Positions 51,938-59,803 of a DNA stretch of 64,000 nt are shown here, one piece after another; the stretch's first letter is position 1; the number at the start of each line of letters is the position of its first letter. This stretch comes from Algoriphagus hitonicola. Its GTDB lineage: Bacteria > Bacteroidota > Bacteroidia > Cytophagales > Cyclobacteriaceae. A program made the translations under genes and the position numbers. The DNA is taken from assembly GCF_900113375.1 (NCBI RefSeq), contig NZ_FOPC01000003.1:186001-250000 (forward strand), read 5' to 3'. The notes below the pieces were generated by a model. That model was not told where the DNA came from. It saw only the letters and a list, made by a program, of their open reading frames with translations, and did no database searches.

Positions 51938-52812
51938 CTGCCAAAACTGCTCAAAAATTCCCGTCGATATTCACCTGGAGTTTGATTCATGCGTTCGCGA
52001 AAAAGTTTATTAAAATTAGAAAGGGTCAAAAAACCGCTTTTGTAGGCCACTTCGCTGATATTCAAATCCGAATCGTGTAAAAGTTTGCAGGCATGAGAAA
52101 CCCTCAGATCAGTCAAAAAATCAGAGAACGATTTATTTACCCTGGCTTTGAAAAAACGACTAAAGGCACTCGGAGACAGATTGGCTAGTTCGGCAACTTT
52201 TTCCAAGCTGACTTTTGTCTGAAAGTGCTGCATGACATATTCATAGACCTGTCCCATGCGGTCTTTTTCGGACTCCTTGTGGGTATTGATATAGGCCGCG
52301 TCAGCAATTTGTTTACATTCTGAGGATGTCGCGATTGCCTCCAATATTTTTATAAAACGAATGATCCGTTCCACCCCTCTTTCTTGGAGGAGCTCAATCA
52401 TTTGGGATTTGATCCACTGATTGGTTTTGCCAAATATCTCTATTCCACGTTCGGATTTTTGTAGCATCAGCGCAATGGATTCAAATTCCTCGAGTTCGAA
52501 GACCGAATTTCTCAAAAAATCCTCTGGAAAATAGATGACAATACCATGAGTTTTTAGGGTTGAACCGGGCTCAAAATACGCCTGATCATTTCTCCATAAA
52601 TGGGGCAAGTTAGGTCCGGTCAATACCATATCCCCTTCTTTGAAGCCTCTCACATGATCACCGATAAAACGGGTTCCTCTTCCCTCAAGCGCTGTAAACA
52701 ACTGATATTCAGAGTGAAAATGCCAATTCACATCAAAATAAGGGGCGATTAACTCCCTGATTACAAAAGCTTTGTCTTCTGGAATCCTTGATTTTTTGAC
52801 TGGTTTCTTCAC
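51934..52812 (-). CDS. AraC-family transcription regulator with N-terminal cupin
   Basis: 292 residues. Cupin-like sensor domain (about 20-110: WHFHSEYQLFTALEGRGTRF, FKEGDMVLTGPNLPHLW), then two helix-turn-helix motifs near the C-terminus (VAELANLSPSAFSRFFK and ISEVAYKSGFLTLSNFNKLFR). The start is GTG at 52812; a TAA directly upstream rules out a longer protein. It diverges from the ThuA/dehydrogenase gene, and three octamers of similar sequence between them (52857-52917) are probably its sites, so it probably controls the sugar unit on the right and itself. Confidence 0.92.
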   Translation of the reverse strand: MKKPVKKSRIPEDKAFVIRELIAPYFDVNWHFHSEYQLFTALEGRGTRFIGDHVRGFKEGDMVLTGPNLPHLWRNDQAYFEPGSTLKTHGIVIYFPEDFLRNSVFELEEFESIALMLQKSERGIEIFGKTNQWIKSQMIELLQERGVERIIRFIKILEAIATSSECKQIADAAYINTHKESEKDRMGQVYEYVMQHFQTKVSLEKVAELANLSPSAFSRFFKARVNKSFSDFLTDLRVSHACKLLHDSDLNISEVAYKSGFLTLSNFNKLFRERMNQTPGEYRREFLSSFGS

Positions 52813-52856
52813 TTAGTTATGCGATATTTTTTTTGAAATCTAATAAAAATAATCAA

Positions 52857-52917
52857 AATACAGTCAAATTTCAACAGAATACAGTAAGTCAGAGTCGTGT
52901 TTTTTATGGAATATAGT
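52857..52917. promoter_or_regulatory. three octamer repeats, candidate AraC operator sites
   Basis: AATACAGT at 52857-52864 and again at 52878-52885, then AATATAGT at 52910-52917. Starts are 21 and 32 bases apart, that is about two and three helical turns, all on one face of the DNA and all in the same orientation, as for AraC-family sites. The third lies 29 bases upstream of the ATG at 52946 and would overlap the core promoter. The sites lie between the AraC gene and its probable target. Confidence 0.6.
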
Positions 52918-52945
52918 AGATCGAAATTACCGTAAAAATAAACCC

Positions 52946-55900
52946 ATGAATAACCCAAATTTCTTCAAAAGCATTTTACTGCTTTTTGTACTTGGAATTT
53001 TGACTTTAGCAGGTTGCTCGGACAAAAAATCTTACTTGTCCATGACCGAGCCCCGGCGAGTCGAAATTCTTGTGCTCGGCCATGAAAGCGAGCACCACAA
53101 TTCCGAAAAGTTGATGATGTATCTCGGCACTCCTTTATTTCAAAAAGGAATCAACCTCACCTACACCACAGATCCCAACGATCTCAATGCCGAGAAACTC
53201 AATAATTACGATGGCTTGATGATCTATGCCAATCATGATGAAATCACTTCTGAGCAGGAAAGCGCGCTGAAAGATTATGTAGAAGGTGGCAAAGCCCTAA
53301 TCCCTATCCACAGTGCTTCCTTTTGCTTTAGAAACTCAGACTGGTTTGTAGAGACTGTAGGGGGTCAGTTTAGCCGACACGGTACTGGCGATTTTACAGC
53401 AGAAATCGTGGATCCCTCCCATCCAATCATGGAGGGAATCGAAGAATTTGAAACTTGGGATGAAACCTACGTACACACCTCGGTCAATCCTGATATGCAT
53501 ATCCTGATGGAGCGGGTAGATGAAGAGGGTCGAGAACCCTACACTTGGACCCGTGAGCAAGGCAAAGGAAGGGTATTCTATACGGCTTACGGACATGATG
53601 AGCGAACTTGGAAAAAAGACCAGTTTCAGCAAATTGTTGCCAATGGCATCCTTTGGGCTGTCGGAGACAAAGTTCAAGAGCTCTTAGCTGCATATGAAAT
53701 TCCGCAGACGGAATTCCGAGACGCAGAAATCCCCAATTACGAGCGAAGAGATCCGGCACCGAGATTTCAGCTACCACTTTCTCCAGAAGAAAGTCAAAAG
53801 CTCGTGCAGGTTCCGGTGGGATTTGAACTCGAATTATTTGCATCCGAACCCATGATTATCAATCCGATCGCCATGACCTGGGATGAGCGGGGAAGACTTT
53901 TTGTGATCGAAACGACCGATTACCCAAATGAAGTCCGAAAAGAAGGCGGAAATGACAAAATCAAAATCCTCGAAGATACCGATGGTGATGGTAAGGCAGA
54001 TAAAGTAACCGTATTTGCTGATAATCTAAATATCCCCACTTCAATCACTCCGGTCAATGGCGGCATGCTGATTTCCATGGCTCCGGACTTTGTTTTCCTC
54101 AAGGATACCGATGGTGACGATGTAGCGGATGTCAGAGAAGTGGTCATGACTGGCTGGGGCAAAAGTGACACCCATGCAGGACCATCCAATCTCAAATATG
54201 GATTTGACAATAAAATCTGGGGAGTACTGGGATATTCGGGATTCAACGGGGAAGTCAGCGGTCAGCAGTTTAATTTTGGACAGGGTGTTTACCGTTTTGA
54301 CCCCAATGGTGAAAATCTCGAATACCTCGGTAATACCTCCAACAACACCTGGGGATTGGGTTTTACAGAAGATTTTGAAACTTTCATCTCTACCGCCAAT
54401 GGACAGCACAGTGTGTATTTTTCTATGGCCAACAAATATGTCCGACGCCCGATCTACCAAGGCTCGGCCAATACCGTTCACGGGATCGATTCCCACTATG
54501 ACATGCCGCACCTGACTCCGTTTTTGCGTCAGGTAGATTGGCATGGGAGCTATACTGCAGCAGCTGGACATAATTTTTACACGGCCAGAGACTTTCCAAA
54601 GGAATATTGGAACCGAATTGCCTTTGTAGCTGAACCAACCGGAAGGATCTTACACAATGCCATCATCAATGCCGAGGGATCAGGATTTACCGAGAAAAAC
54701 GGCTTTAACATCCTGGCCAGTTCGGATGAATGGTTTTCACCGGTTCATGCTGAAGTGGGGCCGGATGGCGCACTTTGGGTTGCGGATTGGTATAATTTTA
54801 TCATTCAGCACAATCCTACTCCAAGAGGTTTTGAAAATGGAGAAGGAAATGCCTACATCAATCCGCTTCGCGATGCCAAACATGGCCGCATTTATCGATT
54901 GGTTTACAAAGGAGCCAAAGAGGCAGAGCGATTTGACCTCCAAGACAAGGATAATGGGGAGCTTATCGCTGCTCTAAACAGTGACAATATGTTTTGGAGA
55001 ATGACTGCTCAGCGATTGATCGTCGAAAATCAAATGCAGGATCTCCTTCCTGAATTATATCAACTCATCAGCAATCAAGAGGTAGACGAAATCGGCTTGA
55101 GTCCTGCCGCAGTTCATGCACTTTGGGCTCTGAAAGGTCTAGGCGCTTTGGACGGAAGCAACCGCGAGGCGGAAATGGTGGTAGAAAAGGCCCTTCGTCA
55201 TCCCTCTGCATCTGTTCGAAAAAATGCACTGAGAGTTCTTCCTAACTCTCCTGATGCACTGAAGGCGATTTTGGCCTCCGATCTTTTGAAAGATGATGAT
55301 GCTCATACCCGAAAGCAAGCCTTCTTAACGATTGCTGAAATGCCATTCTCAGAGGATGCAGCCAAAGCGCTCGTTCCGCTAGCTGAGGATCAAACCAATG
55401 CTGAAGACAATTATTTGCCGCAGGCGATGTTTGCTGCGGTACTTTCTCATCCTACCGAGTTTTCGAAAAGGGAGATCTCCATGGCTAGCAGCAGTAATGC
55501 CGATGAAGAAGTTTCCCTTGCGGACCGAATCAGCCGAAGCTTAATCAGCGAGCAATATCCCCTGGATCAGCGAAATTCCATCCTTTTCCCACCTGATGTG
55601 GCTGGCAAGGAAATCGACCTTCGCATGATTATTTCCAAAGGAGATAATCCGCTGGCAGGGGTCTTGGTCGCCCAAGGAAACAACAGCAATGGCTACAGTT
55701 TGTACATCTATCAGGACGCCCTGCATTTTGCGATAGTACAAAACGATCGGCAAACCATCATCAGTTCTCAAAAAAATCTCCCTGAAGATCAGTTTGTCAT
55801 TAATGCCAGCCTCAAAGAAGACGGCTCAATGAGCTTATCCATCAACGGCAATGAAATCGGTACTGCAAAAGTGTCTGGACTTTTCGAAGAAGAACTCAGT

Positions 55901-56449
55901 CCAAAGAGTGTTCGCGTGGGCAGAAATGACAGTAGAAATGTGGTGGGTAAATATGAAGGTGACTGGTGGTTTGCAGGAAGACTGAACAATAAATCTACGC
56001 TTTCGCTGACCAAACCCGGAGTTGAACTCAGTTCAGAGGAATCCTCAGCTGAGGCTACTATCACTGCAAACGGAACTTCAATGATCAAACTGAGCGTCAT
56101 TCCTCATGAAATGAAATTTGACAAAGCAGAATTTACCGTGAAAGCAGGATCACAAGTCACCATCGATTTCGAAAACCCGGACTTTATGCAGCATAACTTG
56201 GTCATCGGGCAAAAAGGCAGCATGGATGCCATCGGTAATGCAGCGGACGAATTGGCGAGAAATCCTAGAGGTGCCGAGCAAAACTATGTTCCTGAGATCC
56301 CTGAAGTGATTGTGGCCACTGCCCTCGTAGATCCCGAAGGAAGAGAATCCTTGGTTTTCACCGCCCCTACCGAGCCAGGAGAATATCCTTTTGTCTGTAC
56401 CGTACCGGGTCACTGGAGAATTATGAACGGAATCATGAAAGTAGAATAA
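52946..56449 (+). CDS. lipoprotein: ThuA domain, membrane-bound-dehydrogenase propeller, HEAT repeats, azurin-like domain
   Basis: 1167 residues. Lipobox C24 (LTLAGC). Domains in order: ThuA-like glutamine-amidotransferase fold (about 38-240: VLVLGHESEHHN type start, YANHDEITSEQESAL, PIHSASFCF), a PVC-type dehydrogenase propeller (TIGR02604-like, about 275-650: MTWDERGRLFVIETTDYP, DTDGDGKADKVTVFA twice), HEAT repeats (about 680-860), a LamG-like or jelly-roll module (about 890-1035), then an azurin-type cupredoxin (about 1050-1167). Type 1 copper ligands: the H of MQHNLVIG, C1151, H1156 and M1160. Copper passes electrons from the propeller enzyme to the respiratory chain, by inference. Periplasmic or surface. 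Confidence 0.87.
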   Translation: MNNPNFFKSILLLFVLGILTLAGCSDKKSYLSMTEPRRVEILVLGHESEHHNSEKLMMYLGTPLFQKGINLTYTTDPNDLNAEKLNNYDGLMIYANHDEITSEQESALKDYVEGGKALIPIHSASFCFRNSDWFVETVGGQFSRHGTGDFTAEIVDPSHPIMEGIEEFETWDETYVHTSVNPDMHILMERVDEEGREPYTWTREQGKGRVFYTAYGHDERTWKKDQFQQIVANGILWAVGDKVQELLAAYEIPQTEFRDAEIPNYERRDPAPRFQLPLSPEESQKLVQVPVGFELELFASEPMIINPIAMTWDERGRLFVIETTDYPNEVRKEGGNDKIKILEDTDGDGKADKVTVFADNLNIPTSITPVNGGMLISMAPDFVFLKDTDGDDVADVREVVMTGWGKSDTHAGPSNLKYGFDNKIWGVLGYSGFNGEVSGQQFNFGQGVYRFDPNGENLEYLGNTSNNTWGLGFTEDFETFISTANGQHSVYFSMANKYVRRPIYQGSANTVHGIDSHYDMPHLTPFLRQVDWHGSYTAAAGHNFYTARDFPKEYWNRIAFVAEPTGRILHNAIINAEGSGFTEKNGFNILASSDEWFSPVHAEVGPDGALWVADWYNFIIQHNPTPRGFENGEGNAYINPLRDAKHGRIYRLVYKGAKEAERFDLQDKDNGELIAALNSDNMFWRMTAQRLIVENQMQDLLPELYQLISNQEVDEIGLSPAAVHALWALKGLGALDGSNREAEMVVEKALRHPSASVRKNALRVLPNSPDALKAILASDLLKDDDAHTRKQAFLTIAEMPFSEDAAKALVPLAEDQTNAEDNYLPQAMFAAVLSHPTEFSKREISMASSSNADEEVSLADRISRSLISEQYPLDQRNSILFPPDVAGKEIDLRMIISKGDNPLAGVLVAQGNNSNGYSLYIYQDALHFAIVQNDRQTIISSQKNLPEDQFVINASLKEDGSMSLSINGNEIGTAKVSGLFEEELSPKSVRVGRNDSRNVVGKYEGDWWFAGRLNNKSTLSLTKPGVELSSEESSAEATITANGTSMIKLSVIPHEMKFDKAEFTVKAGSQVTIDFENPDFMQHNLVIGQKGSMDAIGNAADELARNPRGAEQNYVPEIPEVIVATALVDPEGRESLVFTAPTEPGEYPFVCTVPGHWRIMNGIMKVE

Positions 56450-56451
56450 GG

Positions 56452-57312
56452 ATGGCTTTAGACGTAAAATTCGGGGTGAGCACTTGGCTCTGGACCTCCC
56501 CTTTCAATAAAGAAACCCTTTCATTATTTCCGAAAATCAAGGAATTCGGCTATGATGCTGTCGAAATCCCCGTAGAAGACCCTTCATTAATATCCATTGG
56601 TGAAGTCAAAAAAGCCCTAGCGGATCATGGTCTGGAAGTGGTAATTTGCGGGGCTTTTGGGACAAGCAGAGACTTGACACACGAGGATCCCAGCTATCAT
56701 CAAACTTGCTTTGATTATTTGGACCAATGCTTTGACATCGCTGCTGAACTTGGTGCCGGATTTGTTGCAGGCCCGATGTACTCAGCCGTGGGAAAAGCCC
56801 GATTAGTTTCTCCCGAACAGAAAAAAAGGGAATGGAACCGGGCCGTGATCAATTTGCGAAAAGTCTGTGAACGTGCACGGGTGCACGGGTTGGATATCGC
56901 ATTGGAAACGCTCAACCGCTTCGAAACGGATCTAATCAATACCGCCGAGGAATTGATGCAGCTCATTACCGATATCAATGAACCAGAGGCCAAAGCGCTT
57001 TTGGATGGATTCCACCTAAATATCGAAGAACCCAGTATCGAGCAGGCCATCCGAACGGTGGGGACCAAACTGATTCATGTGCAGGTTTCCGAAAACTACC
57101 GCGGTACTCCGGGAACGGGACAGACCAATTGGGATGCTTGGAAAAGAGGATTGGAAGCGGTCAACTACAGCGGAATTATTTCCATTGAGAGTTTTACTCC
57201 GGACGTAAAAGAACTCGCCGGTGCGGTATGTATTTGGAAACCGCTGGTACCTTCTCAGGATGGCTTTGCCAAAGAAGGACTGGAATTTCTTAAGAAATGG
57301 GCCTCAAAATAA
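56452..57312 (+). CDS. TIM-barrel sugar isomerase/epimerase (xylose isomerase-like)
   Basis: 286 residues, AP endonuclease 2/xylose isomerase-like fold of the D-psicose/D-tagatose 3-epimerase type. Metal-binding residues are visible as E in ALETLNRFE (near 153), D in LDGFHLNIEE (near 186), H in LIHVQVSENYRG (near 211) and E in SIESFTP (near 245). Cytoplasmic, no signal. The ATG is 2 bases after the stop of the previous gene, so the two are co-translated. Enzymes of this type commonly pair with Gfo/Idh/MocA oxidoreductases in keto-sugar pathways, as here. Confidence 0.9.
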   Translation: MALDVKFGVSTWLWTSPFNKETLSLFPKIKEFGYDAVEIPVEDPSLISIGEVKKALADHGLEVVICGAFGTSRDLTHEDPSYHQTCFDYLDQCFDIAAELGAGFVAGPMYSAVGKARLVSPEQKKREWNRAVINLRKVCERARVHGLDIALETLNRFETDLINTAEELMQLITDINEPEAKALLDGFHLNIEEPSIEQAIRTVGTKLIHVQVSENYRGTPGTGQTNWDAWKRGLEAVNYSGIISIESFTPDVKELAGAVCIWKPLVPSQDGFAKEGLEFLKKWASK

Positions 57313-57330
57313 ATCTAAAACGCAAAATAG

Positions 57331-57385
57331 TGTCATCCTTCGGATCCCCCAAAACAAGTTTGGGGCCGGCAGCTCAGGGTGACAT
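57331..57385. repeat. palindromic intergenic repeat
   Basis: GTGTCATCC (57330-57338) and GGGTGACATC (57378-57387) are near-inverted outer arms, and CCCCAAA (57347-57353) pairs with TTTGGGG (57359-57365) inside around ACAAG. GTCATCC/GGTGAC-ended palindromes of this kind are scattered in many Bacteroidota genomes. It lies between two genes of one operon with no T-run, so it may stabilise mRNA or be a parasitic short repeat. Confidence 0.5.
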
Positions 57386-57428
57386 CCAACAATTTACATC
57401 TTTTTAAAACCCAAAAAACTACATACAC

Positions 57429-58547
57429 ATGAGTAAAAAACCTATCAATATCGCCATCATCGGCTTGGGCTTTGGAGCGGAATTTATCCCGATCTACCAA
57501 AAGCATCCGCTAGCCAATATGTATGCAATCTGTCAGCGAAACCAAGAAAAAGCCGAAGCCATTGGGAAAGCTTTTGGAATCGAACACGTCTATACCGATT
57601 ATGACGAGCTACTGAAGGATCCCAATATTGACGCAGTGCATATTAATACTCCGATACAAAATCATGCGGAACAATCGCTAAAGGCTCTTCGTGCCGGAAA
57701 GCATGTCGCCTGCACCGTGCCTATGGCCACCACAGTCGAGGAATGCCGCCAAATCGTAGCCGAGACCGAGCGAAGCGGTCTGACCTACATGATGATGGAG
57801 ACCGTGGTCTATTCTCGCGAATTTCTATTTGTCAAGGAGATGTATGAAAAAGGGAAATTGGGCAAAATCCAGTTTCTCCGAGCCTCCCATCAGCAGGAAA
57901 TGGCCGGATGGCCCGGCTACTGGGAAGGCCTCCCTCCGATGCACTATGCGACACACTGCGTAGGTCCTGTGTTGGCTTTGCCCAAAGGGGAAGCTGAATA
58001 CGTTTCTTGCTTAGGCTCGGGTAGAATCGACGAAAATCTGATTCCAAAATATGGGTCACCTTTCGCCATCGAAACCTGCCATATTAAGTTAAAAGATTCC
58101 GATTTGGCGGCTGAAGTGACCCGATCCTTATTCAATACGGCGAGACAGTATCGGGAAAGCTTCGATGTCTACGGTTCCAAAAAATCCTTTGAGTGGACCC
58201 TGATCGAGCATGAGGATTCGGTAATTCATACCGGCGAAGTTCCCGAGCGGGTGAAGATTCCGGATTATGCACATTTGCTTCCGGATGAAATCGCCTCATT
58301 CACCACACAAGGAGTCTATGACCAGGATGAAAATCAGCACTTGTCCTTTATTCAGGGTTCCGGACATGGAGGATCCCATCCCCATTTAGTGCATGAATTT
58401 TTGGTCGCCTTGACGGATGAGCGTGCCCCCTATCCCGATGCCCGACAGTCTGCCAATATCACCTGTGTTGGGATTTTGGCTCATGAATCTGCGATGGAAG
58501 GCGGAAAAATCAAGCATTTGCCGGAGTTTACCTTGAGTAAAAAGTAA
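57429..58547 (+). CDS. Gfo/Idh/MocA-family oxidoreductase
   Basis: 372 residues. Rossmann fold with IGLGFGAEFIPIY at the start (GxGxxx), DAVHINTPIQNHAEQSLKAL, and a conserved lysine position replaced by CTVPMAT at about 93-99 in place of the usual EKP motif. The central HYATHCVGPVLALP carries the candidate catalytic histidine. C-terminal SGHGGSHPHLVHEFLVAL is typical of the ThuB-like subgroup. Cytoplasmic, no signal. Third gene of the unit begun at 52946, 116 bases after the isomerase. With ThuA it recalls the rhizobial thuA/thuB genes, which oxidise disaccharides to 3-keto forms. Confidence 0.87.
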   Translation: MSKKPINIAIIGLGFGAEFIPIYQKHPLANMYAICQRNQEKAEAIGKAFGIEHVYTDYDELLKDPNIDAVHINTPIQNHAEQSLKALRAGKHVACTVPMATTVEECRQIVAETERSGLTYMMMETVVYSREFLFVKEMYEKGKLGKIQFLRASHQQEMAGWPGYWEGLPPMHYATHCVGPVLALPKGEAEYVSCLGSGRIDENLIPKYGSPFAIETCHIKLKDSDLAAEVTRSLFNTARQYRESFDVYGSKKSFEWTLIEHEDSVIHTGEVPERVKIPDYAHLLPDEIASFTTQGVYDQDENQHLSFIQGSGHGGSHPHLVHEFLVALTDERAPYPDARQSANITCVGILAHESAMEGGKIKHLPEFTLSKK

Positions 58548-58577
58548 GCGGCTTAGGAAGTAGCCTTAACCTAAATT

Positions 58578-58623
58578 CATTCGTGAATTCGTGGCTAAAA
58601 AAGGGGCCACGAATTCACGAATG
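58578..58623. repeat. large hairpin 1 of the tandem-repeat array
   Basis: Arms of 18 bases: 58578-58595 and 58606-58623, containing ATTCGTGAATTCGTGGC and its exact complement, around a 10-base A/G-rich loop (TAAAAAAGGG). The arms themselves contain an internal repeat (ATTCGTGAATTCGTGG). Confidence 0.85.
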
Positions 58624-58747
58624 GCTTTCGGTGGATTCAGCGAAAAACCAAGTTTCATTTCCATCGGTCTTCTCTCTTATTTCTTATCTCTCGGCTCTTA
58701 TTTCTTAGCTTTCGCTCCGGTTTGTGTCTGCACGAAGTTTCCCCGCC

Positions 58748-58771
58748 CCTGTTCGTGTCCACACGAACAGG
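58748..58771. repeat. inner hairpin of repeat unit 1
   Basis: CCTGTTCGTGT (58748-58758), CC, ACACGAACAGG (58761-58771): perfect 11-base arms. The same sequence is in unit 2 at 59009-59032. Confidence 0.8.
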
Positions 58772-58840
58772 AATTAATCTTATTCGGGCTTACGTCGACA
58801 GAAAGGAAAAGTGGCCGATCAGACCAAAGCAAGGATTTTA

Positions 58841-58883
58841 ATTCGTGCATTCGTGGCTAAAAAGGGACCACGAATTCACGAAT
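58841..58883. repeat. large hairpin 2 of the tandem-repeat array
   Basis: Arms 58841-58856 (ATTCGTGCATTCGTGG) and 58868-58883 (CCACGAATTCACGAAT) with one mismatch, loop of 11 bases. Starts 262 bases after the corresponding point of hairpin 1. Confidence 0.8.
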
Positions 58884-59008
58884 GGTTTTCGGTGGATTCA
58901 GCGAAAAACCAAGTTTCATTTCCATCGGTCTTCTCTCTTATTTCTTATCTCTCGACTCTTATTTCTTACCTTCCGCTCCGATTCGTGTCTTCACGAAGTT
59001 TCCCCGCC

Positions 59009-59032
59009 CCTGTTCGTGTCCACACGAACAGG
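59009..59032. repeat. inner hairpin of repeat unit 2
   Basis: Same 24 bases as 58748-58771: CCTGTTCGTGT, CC, ACACGAACAGG. Confidence 0.8.
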
Positions 59033-59107
59033 AATTTATCTTATTCGGGCTTACGTGGACAGAAAGTAAAAGTGGCCGATGAGATACAGACCAAAGCAAG
59101 GATTTTT

Positions 59108-59159
59108 ATTCGTGCATTCGTGGCTTAAAAAAGGGAGCCACGAATTCACGAATTTTTTG
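59108..59159 (+). repeat. large hairpin 3 of the array, followed by a T-run
   Basis: Arms 59108-59125 (starting ATTCGTGCATTCGTGGCT) and 59136-59153, one mismatch, then a run of six T at 59153-59158. The T-run makes it a plausible plus-strand terminator for any transcript across the array. Starts 267 bases after hairpin 2. Confidence 0.75.
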
Positions 59160-59581
59160 TTTCCACGATGATCGCATTAACTTCGAAAGGCTGAACATTT
59201 TGAAAGGTGAAAAAATGATCATCGTTTAGTTTGACCCGCTTCGGGGTCGGGAAAACCATGACCTTTTATCCATCAATCCCACGGGTTTGGGTTCGCAAGC
59301 TCAGCCTTAACCCGCGGCTACACCTCGGCGCACAAGTATTGAAAAGTTTGATCTCCGCCACGGCGGAGAGGCATTTCAGGATCAAGAATTGAATGATTGA
59401 TTATAGGAAATAATGAGGTTGTCTCAAAAGTGAAGTTTGTCACATTGAGCGCCTGCCTCGCTGGCAAAGGTAGGAAGTCGAAATGTTTGACAAAACGATA
59501 AAAATTTACCTCCCCAGATATTCAGACTGATCCCTGATCCCTGATCCTGGCCTTCGACACTACAGCACATAAAAAGGCATT

Positions 59582-59614
59582 AAAAAAAGCACCTAGAAAA
59601 ATCTAAGTGCTTTG
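59582..59614 (-). terminator. terminator of the tRNA-Thr gene
   Basis: AAAGCACCTAGA (59586-59597) pairs with TCTAAGTGCTTT (59602-59613) with one wobble; on the minus strand a T-run follows. It lies 8 bases beyond the 3-prime end of the tRNA. Confidence 0.75.
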
Positions 59615-59621
59615 TTAAATG

Positions 59622-59694
<73 letters not shown>

Positions 59695-59803
59695 CTTTCT
59701 TTTATTGTGGTGCAAATATAGGCCTTCATTTCATTGCCACCAAATACTGGGATTTGATTTTTTGAAGAAATGGCCTATCTCGCTTATTCTGAGAAAGATT
59801 GAT

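Larger units (their letters stand above)
58548..59621. repeat. about 1.07 kb non-coding, repeat-rich stretch next to tRNA-Thr
   Basis: Contains two tandem units with three long hairpins (58578-59159, listed separately), then short palindromes at 59233-59248 (GACCC/GGGTC) and 59353-59368 (CTCCGCC-AC-GGCGGAG), and a GTCACATTGAGCG-type segment near 59440 that resembles scattered palindromic repeats of Bacteroidota genomes. Open frames here overlap the repeats and have low-complexity products; I do not call genes. No integrase, transposase or att site that I can identify. Confidence 0.55.

Noticed and set aside
58591..59128. Overlapping plus-strand ORFs in the tandem-repeat array
   Set aside because: They repeat the same peptide because the DNA is duplicated, run through the hairpins and have no recognisable domain or ribosome-binding site.
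58578..59159. CRISPR array
   Set aside because: Only three inverted repeats, spaced about 265 bases, with duplicated rather than unique spacers, and no cas genes.
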